Program-made: the position numbers and the translations under genes
Origin: Noviherbaspirillum aridicola
Lineage (GTDB): Bacteria; Pseudomonadota; Gammaproteobacteria; Burkholderiales; Burkholderiaceae_D
Direction of reading: 5' to 3'
NCBI RefSeq assembly: GCF_019656455.1
Contig: NZ_BPMK01000003.1
Span: forward strand, 124,001-188,000
Length of the DNA stretch: 64,000 nt
The notes under the pieces: generated by a model
Database searches by the model: none
What the model was told of the DNA's origin: nothing
What the model saw: only the letters and a program-made list of their open reading frames with translations
Shown: piece by piece, positions 1 to 7,703 of the stretch
Layout of the letters: each line of letters begins with the position of its first letter
Numbering within the stretch: position 1 is the stretch's first letter

Positions 1-563
1 AGCGCCTGGCCGCCGGTGTCCTGCGCCAGCTTCCAGGTCGCCGCCTTGTCGATCCACATCAGCGGCGTCTCCAGCCTGAAGCGCGTCGCCATGCCGAGAT
101 TGAGCGCCACCTGCAGCGCCTTCATGGTGTCGTCGCGGCAGTCGGGATAGCCGGAGAAATCCGTCTCGCACATGCCGCCCACCAGCACGTCCAGCCCTCG
201 CCGGAACGCGAGCGCGGCGGCCACCGTCATGAACAGCAGGTTGCGGCCGGGGACGAAAGTGTTGGGCAGGCCGTTCGCCTGCATCGCGATTTCCGCGTCG
301 CTGGTGAGCGCGGTATCGGAGATCGCGCCGAGCAGGCCGAGATCGACCAGGTGGTCGTCGCCGAGGCGTCGGTCCCAGTCCGGACTCAGCGCCCGCATCT
401 TCTGCAGCAGGGTCGGGCGCACCTGCAATTCCACCGCGTGGCGCTGGCCGTAGTCGAAGCCGATGGTCTCCACCCGCGGATAGCGCGCGAGCGCCCAGGC
501 CAGGCAGGTGGTGGAATCCTGGCCGCCCGAGAAGAGCACCAGCGCGCCGGTAGTCGTGGTCAT
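1..563 (-). CDS. queC: 7-cyano-7-deazaguanine synthase QueC (3' end cut by window edge)
   Basis: QueC converts 7-carboxy-7-deazaguanine to preQ0 with ATP and ammonia, in queuosine synthesis. Only the first 187 codons are present; the gene runs off the left edge. The product begins [20 protein letters not shown], and SGGQDSTT is the ATP-pyrophosphatase loop of the family. Further family segments are FDYGQRH (about 36-42), FVPGRN and [15 protein letters not shown]. The C-terminal zinc cysteines are outside the window. The pathway's later reductase, QueF, is encoded about 52 kb away on the same strand. The identification is secure. Confidence 0.95.
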   Translation of the reverse strand, partial: MTTTTGALVLFSGGQDSTTCLAWALARYPRVETIGFDYGQRHAVELQVRPTLLQKMRALSPDWDRRLGDDHLVDLGLLGAISDTALTSDAEIAMQANGLPNTFVPGRNLLFMTVAAALAFRRGLDVLVGGMCETDFSGYPDCRDDTMKALQVALNLGMATRFRLETPLMWIDKAATWKLAQDTGGQA

Positions 564-595
564 GGTGATGTTCCTGGAACGGAAAGGCCTAGATT

Positions 596-1333
596 CTATC
601 GCTTGACCTGCTGCAGCGTCTGCTCGATGAAGTCGCCGTCATCCTCGCTGTAGCGCAGGCGGACCGGATACCACTCCAGGCCAGGGGCCAGCCAGATGTC
701 GAGCTGCTGGTCCTTCGAGCCCGGCTCGGGCATGCGCACCACGTGCAGCGTCGCCATTTCTCCCGCCCCGGTGGCGATCTTTTCCTGGCCCACCGCCTTG
801 AAGGTCCAGGGATCGAGGTCGCGCCTGCCGGCCACGGTGAAGGTCCACTGGCTGCCTGCCTTCGCTTTCGCCGGCGTCGCGCGCGCGGTCGAAATCAGTT
901 GCCACAGCACCGTGTTGCGGTCCTGTTCGCCGCCCTTGAGCGGCAGCGTCGCCCCGTTCTCGCCGAAGCGCACGGTCCTCGCCCCCTGGTCGAAGACCGT
1001 GGTCTGGGCGGGGCGGCGCAGCCGCTTTTCCTCGAAGGAAGCGGGCACGAGTCCGTTGGGGCCGATCGTGCCCTCGCTGCGCGTGTCGAGAATCTTGCCG
1101 AGCAGGGCGGCGCGCGCCTGGCTGCTGGCGGTGAAGCGGCCGCTGGACGCCTCCCACCTGGCCACCGCCTCGCCCTCCAGCGACAGGCCTTTCTGCCGGG
1201 CCTTGATCGTGTATTGCAGTTCGGCGTTCGGCGGCGGATTGACTTTCTGCCTCGGCGGCGCGGACGCGGCGGCGGCGTCGAGGCCGACGGCAAGCAGGCA
1301 TGCCGGCAACAGGGCGCTCAGGCGGAGCATCAT
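596..1333 (-). CDS. DUF3108 domain-containing secreted protein (second of a tandem pair)
   Basis: This 245-residue protein has a likely signal peptide (about 1-24, [20 protein letters not shown]) followed by a DUF3108 domain, a beta-rich envelope domain of unknown function. It shares the segments GGEQDR, a WQL motif and DIWLAPxLEWYPVR with the upstream gene product, so the two are paralogues. The ATG at 1333 overlaps the upstream stop as ATGA, which points to translational coupling. A second ATG at 1330 is an equally good start. I infer a periplasmic or outer-membrane-associated role; no enzyme motif is visible. Confidence 0.8.
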   Translation of the reverse strand: MMLRLSALLPACLLAVGLDAAAASAPPRQKVNPPPNAELQYTIKARQKGLSLEGEAVARWEASSGRFTASSQARAALLGKILDTRSEGTIGPNGLVPASFEEKRLRRPAQTTVFDQGARTVRFGENGATLPLKGGEQDRNTVLWQLISTARATPAKAKAGSQWTFTVAGRRDLDPWTFKAVGQEKIATGAGEMATLHVVRMPEPGSKDQQLDIWLAPGLEWYPVRLRYSEDDGDFIEQTLQQVKR

Positions 1334-2439
1334 TTTTCGGTCGGCGACGCAGCGCCGTGAAGTTCGGAAAGGGACATGTCGAGGAATTCTCCGTTTGCGT
1401 AATTGTGCCGCACCCGCACCGGGTACCACTCGAGCTGCGGCGCGAGCCAGATGTCGATGCCCTGGTCGCGCCGCCCGCCGCGCGGCTCCCGCTTCAGATG
1501 CCAGGCCAGGTGGCGGCCGTGCGGCGTTTCCACCTCTTCCAGGCCGATCATGCTGAAGCGCCAGCGGTCGGCATGGCGGGCGCCGGCGACCACGATTTCC
1601 AGCTCGCCGCCCGGGACGAAGCGGCTGCCGTCGCCGCGGCCGAGCGCGGCAAGCTGCCAGGCGACGCTGGCGCGATCCTGCTCGCCGCCCTGCAGCGGCC
1701 AGCTGCCGGCGGACGAGGAAAAGCTGATGCGCCCGGCCTGGCGGTCGAACCAGGCCTGCGCCATGTCCTTGCGCCACGGCGTCTCGCTGTAGCGCTCCGG
1801 CATGATGCCCTGCGGGTTGATCCTGCCTTCGCTTTGGAAGTTCAACACCGTGATGCGGAACAGAATCGTGACGCTCGCCTCGCCGCTGATGCGGTAGCGG
1901 TCGCCGTCGGTCTGCCAGTTGAAGCGGCCGCTGCCATACCAGTTGCTGCCCTCGCGCAGCGCGGTGACCGTGTATTCCAGGCGGGCCGGCGGCGGCGGAT
2001 CCGCGCGCCAGGGAACGGGGGGCGCTTGCTGTGCCGGCGGCGTTTCACCCGTGCCTTCCGCGGCGCTCGTTGCGTGCGCGGTGGCGTTCACGTCGGCGCC
2101 GGCATTCGGCTCCGCCGTCTCCGTGGCCGTCGCGGCCGGTGCCGCCGGTTCCGTCCCGGCGATCTGCGGCGGTGTGGCCGGTGCGGGCGCCGGCCGGGGA
2201 CGCGGCTTTGCCTTGCTCTTCGGTTTTTCCCTCGGCGCGGGCGGCGGCGGCGCGGTCTTCGGCGGCGGCGGCGGAAGCAGCGCGACCGACAGCGGCTCGG
2301 CCGGGACGTCCGTCGGGCCGCCGGGCAGCGTCAGGTAGCCGCTCGCCCAACCCATGACGAGCAGGTGCGCGACGACGGAGGCGGCCAGGATGAACAGCCA
2401 GCGCCAGGGGCGGCGGGGCGGCGACGGGGAAACGGACAT
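1330..2439 (-). CDS. DUF3108 protein with TonB-like N-terminus (first of a tandem pair)
   Basis: This 369-residue protein starts with a short cytoplasmic tail and one membrane segment (about 13-34). A long Pro/Lys/Ala-rich linker follows (about 42-150, with PPPPP and KPKSKAKPRPRP runs), then a C-terminal DUF3108 domain (about 160-365). A membrane anchor plus proline-lysine linker is the architecture of TonB and TolA, though the C-terminal domain here is not TonB. The same LEWYPVR and GGEQDR segments occur in the next gene. The start at 2439 puts the membrane segment right at the N-terminus. The function is unknown; a periplasm-spanning structural or sensing protein is an inference. Confidence 0.75.
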   Translation of the reverse strand: MSVSPSPPRRPWRWLFILAASVVAHLLVMGWASGYLTLPGGPTDVPAEPLSVALLPPPPPKTAPPPPAPREKPKSKAKPRPRPAPAPATPPQIAGTEPAAPAATATETAEPNAGADVNATAHATSAAEGTGETPPAQQAPPVPWRADPPPPARLEYTVTALREGSNWYGSGRFNWQTDGDRYRISGEASVTILFRITVLNFQSEGRINPQGIMPERYSETPWRKDMAQAWFDRQAGRISFSSSAGSWPLQGGEQDRASVAWQLAALGRGDGSRFVPGGELEIVVAGARHADRWRFSMIGLEEVETPHGRHLAWHLKREPRGGRRDQGIDIWLAPQLEWYPVRVRHNYANGEFLDMSLSELHGAASPTEK

Positions 2440-2490
2440 TGCGCTAGTGTAGCAAGGCTGGCCGCCCGCGCTTTCCTTGCGCGCCCTCAC

Positions 2491-2519
2491 ATGACAGCCG
2501 GCGGCGGCCGGCGCATACT
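2491..2519 (+). promoter_or_regulatory. candidate sigma-70 promoter of phaM
   Basis: ATGACA (2491-2496), a 17-bp spacer and CATACT (2514-2519) lie in the divergent gap between the DUF3108 gene and phaM. Five of six bases match consensus at -35, and the -10 is close to TATAAT. The leader would be about 50 nt. Confidence 0.45.
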
Positions 2520-2575
2520 TCAGGCTTGGCGTCTTGCCATGAATGGAACGGATTTCCCGCCAGAGGAGACAGATC

Positions 2576-3271
2576 ATGACCAATCCGAGCATGCCGAACA
2601 TTCCGGGGATGGAGGCCGTCGCCGACACCCTCGAATTCGTCAAGAACCTGTGGGGCAGCATGGGCATTCCCGGCATGGGCGCCGCCGGCATGCCGGGCGC
2701 GATGCCCGGGATGAACATGCCCGGGATGAACATGCCGGGCATGGTGATGCCCACCCTGTCCGTCGAAGAGATCAACAAGAAGATCGCCGACCTGAAGGCG
2801 GTCGAGTCCTGGCTCAACCTCAACATGGGCATGCTGCGCAGCACGATACAGGCGCTGGAAGTGCAATCCGCCACCATCAGCACGCTGCAGTCGATGGGCC
2901 AGACCTTCGCGGCCAGCATGAGCGGCGGCCTCAAGGAAGGCGGCGAGTCGAAACCGGCGTCCGGCAACGGCTCGGCCGGCGCCGGCAACGGCCATGCGGC
3001 TGGGAAGGAAGCGTCCGCCGCACAGCCCGCCGGCGCGGAAACGGGCGATGCGGCCATGTTCGCGGCGCCGCTGGTCAACGCCGCGGCCTGGTGGAACGCA
3101 CTGCAGGAACAGTTCGCCAACGCGGTCACCACCGCCATGGCCGACGGCGCGAAAGCCATGGCTCCCGCCGCGCCGGCCACGGAGGAAGAAAAGCCGGCGG
3201 CCCGGCCGAAACGCGCCGGCGCCACCGCCAACAGCCGCCGCAAGAGCGGCAAGCCGGGCGGCGAGTCGTGA
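2576..3271 (+). CDS. phaM: PhaM-like polyhydroxyalkanoate granule regulatory protein
   Basis: PhaM proteins bind polyhydroxyalkanoate granules, activate PHA synthase and link granules to DNA. The 231-residue product has the conserved N-terminal stretch with PGMEAVADTLEFVKNLW. A Met/Pro/Gly repeat follows (about 32-60, PGMNMPGM units), then a helical core (about 61-105, LSVEEINKKIADLKAVESWL). The tail is alanine-rich with a basic end (RPKRAGATANSRRKSGK), fitting the DNA-binding tail of the family. I chose the ATG at 2576 because a GAGGAG site lies just upstream; an in-frame ATG at 2543 lacks one. It implies the host stores PHA. No phaC is in the window. Confidence 0.85.
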   Translation: MTNPSMPNIPGMEAVADTLEFVKNLWGSMGIPGMGAAGMPGAMPGMNMPGMNMPGMVMPTLSVEEINKKIADLKAVESWLNLNMGMLRSTIQALEVQSATISTLQSMGQTFAASMSGGLKEGGESKPASGNGSAGAGNGHAAGKEASAAQPAGAETGDAAMFAAPLVNAAAWWNALQEQFANAVTTAMADGAKAMAPAAPATEEEKPAARPKRAGATANSRRKSGKPGGES

Positions 3272-3299
3272 CGCGGCCGACGCCGGCAGGACCGTCGAG

Positions 3300-5006
3300 C
3301 TAGCGGGCAGCCCGCGCAATCCCGCCGTATCCCCCGCCCTCCGACAGCGCCGCCACCGCCGCGCTGTCGGTCGGGAAAATGCGCGCCGGCCCGAGCGTCT
3401 GCGCGAAGCCCGCCTTTTCCAGCATCTCCATCACCTGTTTCTTCACCGAGCACAGCTGCAGCGAAATGCCCTCGGCCTGCAGCGAGGCATGCAGCTGCGC
3501 GAGCGCGTCGGTGCCCGTGGTGTCGATGTCGTTGATGCCGCTCGCGCACAGCAGCACCCGCCGCAGGCCGCGGTCCTGCCGGCAGCGTTCGCCGATGAAG
3601 CGCAGCAGCGCCGCCGAGGTCAGAAAGTTGAGCGCGGCATCGATGCGCACCGCCAGCAGGTCCGGCGCCAGCGGCGGCAGCGAGAAGCGGGCGCGGTCGC
3701 GCAGGGTGCCGTCGGCATGCAGGCTCACTTCGATGATGCGCGGCTCGGTGCGCCGGTAGAGGAAGGCGCCCATGGTCAGCACCACGCCGGCCACCACGCC
3801 CCAGTGCAGGCGCGGCATCGAAAACAGCGTCACGAAAAAGGTCACCAGCGCGATGGCCGCATCGAGCCGCGACACCGCGAACAGGCGCCGCAGCGCACGC
3901 AGGTCCAGCAGCGAGAACACCGGCATCATGATCATCGCCGCCAGCACCGCCAGCGGCAGATGGCGGATCAGGTCGGTCAGGAACAGCAGGGAGAGCAGCA
4001 CGCACAGCGTCGCGACGAGCGTGGCCCAGGCGCTCTGCGCGCCCGCGTACAGGTTGAGCGCCGACCGCGAGAACGAGCCGCTGACCGGGAAGGCGCCGGT
4101 GAAGCCCGCCACCGTCTTGGCCAGGCCCTGGCCGATCAGTTCCTGGTTTTCGTCCCAGGCCTCGTTGCGCTTGCGGCTGAGCGCGCGGCAGCTCGTCATG
4201 GCCTCGGTAAAGCTGATCAGCGCCAGCACCAGCGCCGCCGGCCACAGCTCCTGGTGGCTGGCGAGCGGGATCGACGGCGGCAGCGAAAGCGCCGGCAGGC
4301 CGGCGGGAATGGCGCCGACCACCGCGCCGCCGAGGCGTTCGTAATCCAGCAGGCGTCCGGCGCCGATGCCGAGCACGCATACCGCCAGCACGCCCGGAAA
4401 GGCCGGCCACAGGCGCTTGAACAGCGCCAGCAGCAACAGCGAGGCGAGTCCGAAGCCGCAGCTCAGCAGCACCCGGGTGCCGTCGTCGCGCAGCTGCCGC
4501 ATGAGGGATCCGGGGTCGTCCGCCCGCAGCCCGGTGAGGGCCGGCAGTTGCGAGACGATGATGATGATCGCCGCCGCATTGATGAAGCCGGTCATGACCG
4601 GCTGCGAGACCAGGCTGGCGATGCGGCCGAGGCGGAAGGCGCCCAGCAGGAACTGGATCAGGCCGGCGTAGAGCGACAGCCAGATGGCCAGCCCCACCCA
4701 TTTCGCGCTGCCCGGTTCGGCCAGCGGCGCCAGCGAACCGAAGGTCAGCAGGCTGGTCAGTGCGACCGGCCCCACCGCCAGCAGCGGCGCCGAGCCCCAG
4801 AGGATGCCGACGATCGCCGGCAGCAGGGCGGCGTAAAGTCCGGTTTCGGCCGGCATGCCCGCCAGCGCCGCATACGCCACCGCCTGCGGCACCAGCACCA
4901 GCCCGACGGTGATGCCGGCCCAGACATCCTGGCGCAGGCCGGCCGGCGTGGGGCGCGGCCATTGCAGGAAGGGGAAGAAGCGGCGGAGACGGGGCGAGAT
5001 CTGCAT
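3300..5006 (-). CDS. SulP family anion transporter with C-terminal STAS domain
   Basis: SulP proteins are inner-membrane transporters of sulfate, bicarbonate or other anions. The 568-residue product carries the family signature PQAVAYAALAGMPAETGLY (about 40-58), many hydrophobic helices through about 420, and a C-terminal STAS domain (about 445-560) with the segment GINDIDTTGTDAL. The ATG at 5006 is used; the only in-frame upstream start (5153) would add a hydrophilic tail encoded across a hairpin. The substrate cannot be read from sequence. It converges with phaM, with 28 bp between stops. Confidence 0.88.
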   Translation of the reverse strand: MQISPRLRRFFPFLQWPRPTPAGLRQDVWAGITVGLVLVPQAVAYAALAGMPAETGLYAALLPAIVGILWGSAPLLAVGPVALTSLLTFGSLAPLAEPGSAKWVGLAIWLSLYAGLIQFLLGAFRLGRIASLVSQPVMTGFINAAAIIIIVSQLPALTGLRADDPGSLMRQLRDDGTRVLLSCGFGLASLLLLALFKRLWPAFPGVLAVCVLGIGAGRLLDYERLGGAVVGAIPAGLPALSLPPSIPLASHQELWPAALVLALISFTEAMTSCRALSRKRNEAWDENQELIGQGLAKTVAGFTGAFPVSGSFSRSALNLYAGAQSAWATLVATLCVLLSLLFLTDLIRHLPLAVLAAMIMMPVFSLLDLRALRRLFAVSRLDAAIALVTFFVTLFSMPRLHWGVVAGVVLTMGAFLYRRTEPRIIEVSLHADGTLRDRARFSLPPLAPDLLAVRIDAALNFLTSAALLRFIGERCRQDRGLRRVLLCASGINDIDTTGTDALAQLHASLQAEGISLQLCSVKKQVMEMLEKAGFAQTLGPARIFPTDSAAVAALSEGGGYGGIARAAR

Positions 5007-5054
5007 GGCAGGGCATGACGATACGGCAATTGCGGAAAACCTGCTGCCGGAATT

Positions 5055-5085
5055 GACAAGGCCCGTGCCGGGGCACGGGCCTGTC
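5055..5085. other. long hairpin in the sulP / two-component divergent region
   Basis: GACAAGGCCCGTGCC and GGCACGGGCCTGTC (5055-5069 and 5072-5085) form a near-perfect stem with one bulged A and a 2-nt centre. It lies about 50 bp before the SulP start. Neither strand has a T-run after it, so it is not a standard terminator. It could be a sulP leader structure or a protein-binding palindrome. Confidence 0.5.
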
Positions 5086-5169
5086 GTCTCCTCACCATCC
5101 TCGAGAATGGATTCTTTATCAACACACACGGCGTGAAGGATGCCGTGGCGCAAAGTCTACCGCCCAATA

Positions 5170-5186
5170 CTTATTGGAATCTTAAG
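5170..5186 (+). promoter_or_regulatory. PmrA/QseB-like direct-repeat box upstream of the response regulator
   Basis: CTTATT-GGAAT-CTTAAG fits the PmrA (BasR) binding pattern YTTAAK-N5-YTTAAK with one mismatch. It ends 14 bp before the -35 of the promoter at 5201-5230. That is a plausible activator position for autoregulation by the regulator encoded at 5274. Two further boxes lie after the kinase gene. Confidence 0.5.
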
Positions 5187-5200
5187 GCCCGCCGCGCAGC

Positions 5201-5230
5201 TTGCCCTGCCGCCGCCGGCGTGCCTACAAT
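5201..5230 (+). promoter_or_regulatory. candidate promoter of the two-component operon
   Basis: TTGCCC (5201-5206), an 18-bp spacer and TACAAT (5225-5230) give a start near 5237 and a leader of about 37 nt. The PmrA-like box at 5170-5186 lies directly upstream. Confidence 0.55.
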
Positions 5231-5273
5231 CCGACGCTCACCCCTATACGGCGGCGCCGCCCGCTCCCGAATC

Positions 5274-5936
5274 ATGAAAGTACTGCTGGTCGAAGACGAC
5301 GCCATGATCGGCGAAAACATCCAGATCGCGCTCGAAGGCGAGGACATCGTCATCGACTGGGTGCGCGACGGCGGCGCGGCCGAGGCGGCGCTCGCCGGCG
5401 GCGCCTATGACGCGATGCTGCTCGACCTCGGCCTGCCGCGCAAGGACGGCATCGACGTGCTGCGCTCGCTGCGCGGCCGCGGCAACAACATGCCGGTGAT
5501 GGTGATCACCGCGCGCGACACCGTGGCCCAGCGGGTGCAGGGCCTCAACAGCGGCGCCGACGACTACCTGGTCAAGCCCTTCGACCTCGAGGAAATGATC
5601 GCCCGCCTGCATGCGCTGGTGCGGCGCGCGCGCGGCGCGGTGGAACCGGTCTACCGCAACGGCGAAGTCGTGGTCAACACCGCCACCCGGCAGGTGCTCG
5701 CCGGCGAGCGGCAGGTCATCCTGTCTTCCCGCGAGTGGACCATTCTCGACGCGCTGGTGTCGCGTCCCGGCGCCATCCTGTCGCGCGCCCAGCTCGAGGA
5801 AAAACTCTACGGCTGGTCCGGCGACGTCGAAAGCAATGCGGTCGAAGTCTACATCCACGGGCTGCGCAAGAAGCTCGGTCAGCAGTTCATCATCAATGTA
5901 CGGGGGCTCGGCTACATGGTCGAGAAGACGGCATGA
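5274..5936 (+). CDS. OmpR-family response regulator, QseB/PmrA-like
   Basis: This 220-residue two-domain DNA-binding regulator is phosphorylated by the kinase encoded next. The receiver domain shows the acidic pocket E7-D8-D9, phospho-acceptor D51 (LLDLGLP), T79 and K101 (DYLVKPF). The winged-helix output domain (about 127-218) ends with SNAVEVYIHGLRKKLG and NVRGLGY, typical of the QseB/PmrA/TctD group. Its stop overlaps the kinase start as ATGA. A PmrA-like box and a promoter lie upstream, suggesting autoregulation. The inducing signal is unknown. Confidence 0.92.
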   Translation: MKVLLVEDDAMIGENIQIALEGEDIVIDWVRDGGAAEAALAGGAYDAMLLDLGLPRKDGIDVLRSLRGRGNNMPVMVITARDTVAQRVQGLNSGADDYLVKPFDLEEMIARLHALVRRARGAVEPVYRNGEVVVNTATRQVLAGERQVILSSREWTILDALVSRPGAILSRAQLEEKLYGWSGDVESNAVEVYIHGLRKKLGQQFIINVRGLGYMVEKTA

Positions 5937-7285
5937 TGCGCTCGCTGCGCATCCGCCTGATCCTGCTGCTCGGGATCGCGATCGGCGGCGCCACGCTGCT
6001 GCAGTTCACGGTCGCCTTCAACACTTCGATGAAGAAGGCCGACACGCTGTTCGACTATCACATGCAGCAGATGGCGATGGCGCTGCGCGACAGCAATTTC
6101 GAACAGCCCGACTGGTACACCTCGAAGAAGGAAGAAGAGATCAACTTCGACTTCGTGATCCAGGTGTGGACCGACGACGGCGTGCGCGTCTACCAGTCGC
6201 GGCGCTACCGCTCCCTGCCCGAGCAGGGCGTGCTCGGCTATTCCACCGTCACGCTCGACAACGGCGACTGGCGCATCTACTCCGTGCATACCGATACCCG
6301 GGTGATCCAGGTCGCCCAGAAGATGGACAGCCGGCGCGACCGCGCCATCGACGTCACGCTGCAATCGGTCTGGCCCATCATTCCGGTGTCGCTGCTGCTG
6401 CTCGGCGCGGCCTGGTGGGTGGTCACCTCGGCGCTGGCGCCGCTCAACCGCATCGGCAGCGACCTCGCCCGGCGCGACGCGCGCTCGCTGGAGCCGGTCT
6501 CGGACGCCGGCGTGCCGAAGGAAGTCTCGCTGCTGGTGGCCGAGCTCAATTCGCTGCTGGCGCGCGTCAACGGCGCACTGCTGTCGCAGCAGCGCTTCGT
6601 CGCCGACGCCGCGCATGAATTGCGCTCGCCGCTGACCGCCCTCAAGCTGCAGGTGCAGACACTGGCGAGGGCGCGCGACGATGCCGCGCGCAGCCAGGGC
6701 ATCAGCCGCCTGCTCGGCGGCGTCGACCGCGCCTCGCGGCTGGTGGAACAGCTGCTGTCGCTGGCGCGCGAGGATCCGCTCGCCCACGATGCCGGGCCGT
6801 CCGAGGTCGACCTGTCGGCCTGCGTCGACACCGCGATCGCCGACGTGTCGGTGCTGGCGGCCTCGCGCGCGGTCCGCCTCGAGCACGCGCCGGCGGCGCC
6901 GGCGCTGGTGCACGGCGACAGCGAGAGCCTGCGCATCATGTGCCGCAACCTGCTCGACAACGCGGTGCGCTATACCCCCGAGGGCGGCGTCGTCCGCTGC
7001 ACGCTGTCCGCCGCGCCGGACCAGGTGCTGCTGTGCGTGGAGGATTCCGGTCCCGGCATTCCCGAGGAAGACCGGGCACGGGTGTTCGACCGCTTTTACC
7101 GGCTGCCGGGCACCAGTCCCGGCGGCAGCGGCCTCGGCCTGGCCATCGTCAGGGCCATCGCCGACCGCCATGGCGCGGACGTCCAGCTCGGACGGAGCGC
7201 GCTGGGCGGGCTCTCCGTCTCGGTCCGGCTGGCGCCGATGCCGTCGCCCGCCGAACAGCAGGATGCGGCGGAAACCACGGAATGA
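5933..7285 (+). CDS. sensor histidine kinase, QseC/PmrB-like
   Basis: This 450-residue inner-membrane kinase partners the preceding regulator. It has TM1 (about 7-28), a periplasmic sensor of roughly 115 residues, TM2 (about 146-168), a short HAMP-like linker, and a HisKA domain with H228 in AAHELRSPLTAL. The ATPase domain has the N-box NLLDNAVRYTP, the G1 box EDSGPGIP and the G2 box GSGLGLAIV. The sensor holds an acidic patch (KKEEEINFDF, about 65-74), which in PmrB-like sensors can bind metal or cationic ligands; that role here is inference. Start codons at 5933 and 5936 are both possible. Confidence 0.92.
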   Translation: MMRSLRIRLILLLGIAIGGATLLQFTVAFNTSMKKADTLFDYHMQQMAMALRDSNFEQPDWYTSKKEEEINFDFVIQVWTDDGVRVYQSRRYRSLPEQGVLGYSTVTLDNGDWRIYSVHTDTRVIQVAQKMDSRRDRAIDVTLQSVWPIIPVSLLLLGAAWWVVTSALAPLNRIGSDLARRDARSLEPVSDAGVPKEVSLLVAELNSLLARVNGALLSQQRFVADAAHELRSPLTALKLQVQTLARARDDAARSQGISRLLGGVDRASRLVEQLLSLAREDPLAHDAGPSEVDLSACVDTAIADVSVLAASRAVRLEHAPAAPALVHGDSESLRIMCRNLLDNAVRYTPEGGVVRCTLSAAPDQVLLCVEDSGPGIPEEDRARVFDRFYRLPGTSPGGSGLGLAIVRAIADRHGADVQLGRSALGGLSVSVRLAPMPSPAEQQDAAETTE

Positions 7286-7301
7286 GCCGCAACAACCCTT
7301 T

Positions 7302-7318
7302 CTTAAGTTTCCCTTAAG
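7302..7318 (+). promoter_or_regulatory. perfect PmrA-type box after the kinase gene
   Basis: CTTAAG-TTTCC-CTTAAG is an exact direct repeat matching YTTAAK-N5-YTTAAK. It starts 16 bp after the kinase stop codon. A CATGAT hexamer at 7329-7334 could serve as a -10, with the box covering the -35 region, as at known PmrA-activated promoters. A perfect 9-bp inverted repeat with a 6-nt loop (7325-7348) follows. Confidence 0.5.
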
Positions 7319-7480
7319 AATCGTGGTGCATGATGCGTTTCATGCACCGAAGGATTGGTGCCGGGACCACCCTCCCGACTCCGGATTCCGGTCCCGCGCC
7401 CGCGGGATCCGCGGCGCCGAGCATCGGCGGCGCACGTAAAGAGCAACGACGTTGCACAACAGAGGAAGGCCGAGCGCCTT

Positions 7481-7497
7481 TTTAAGCCCCCCTTAAG
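7481..7497 (+). promoter_or_regulatory. second PmrA-type repeat embedded in a terminator
   Basis: TTTAAG-CCCCC-CTTAAG matches YTTAAK-N5-YTTAAK exactly. It overlaps the 5' arm of the terminator at 7488-7514. The match may be a by-product of the terminator sequence; whether it binds the regulator is open. Confidence 0.3.
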
Positions 7498-7514
7498 CAA
7501 GGGGGATTTTTTTT
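7488..7514 (+). terminator. intrinsic terminator
   Basis: CCCCCTT (7488-7494), loop AAGC and AAGGGGG (7499-7505) form a perfect 7-bp stem, followed by A and eight T (7507-7514). It ends either the two-component operon or a separate short transcript. Confidence 0.85.
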
Positions 7515-7703
7515 CGCCGCAGCCGGCGGCACGGTCCGCCGCAGGACCCGCGCCGCGACTAGCCCCGTCTCCTGCCCAGCCACCCGTCGCATCCCGGGTG
7601 CTGCGCTTGCGCAATACACAACTTTGCGCCACATCAGACAATGCGCGGCTGCGCCGGTGGGAGCGATTTTTCTTGCCGCACCACCAACAAACATGGAGGA
7701 CCC

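Larger units (their letters stand above)
7340..7514 (+). ncRNA. candidate two-component-regulated small RNA (speculative)
   Basis: The 418-bp gap 7286-7703 has no convincing gene. It does contain a PmrA-type box (7302-7318), a possible -10 (7329-7334) and a strong intrinsic terminator (7488-7514), which together would give a transcript of about 170 nt. A 51-codon ORF (ATG 7330, stop 7485) fits in the interval. It has no Shine-Dalgarno site, and its third-codon positions are far less GC-rich than in neighbouring genes, so I favour non-coding RNA. The 5' end is a guess. The rest of the gap (7515-7703) only leads to the antiporter's GGAGGA ribosome site. Confidence 0.25.

Noticed and set aside
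2440-5076. In-frame upstream extension of the first DUF3108 gene
   Set aside because: The frame stays open across phaM and sulP in the wrong frame, but the DUF3108 protein clearly starts at 2439 with its membrane segment.
7330-7485. 51-codon ORF between the PmrA-type box and the terminator
   Set aside because: There is no ribosome site, third-position GC is much lower than in neighbouring genes, and no domain-like pattern is seen. Kept only as part of the RNA hypothesis.
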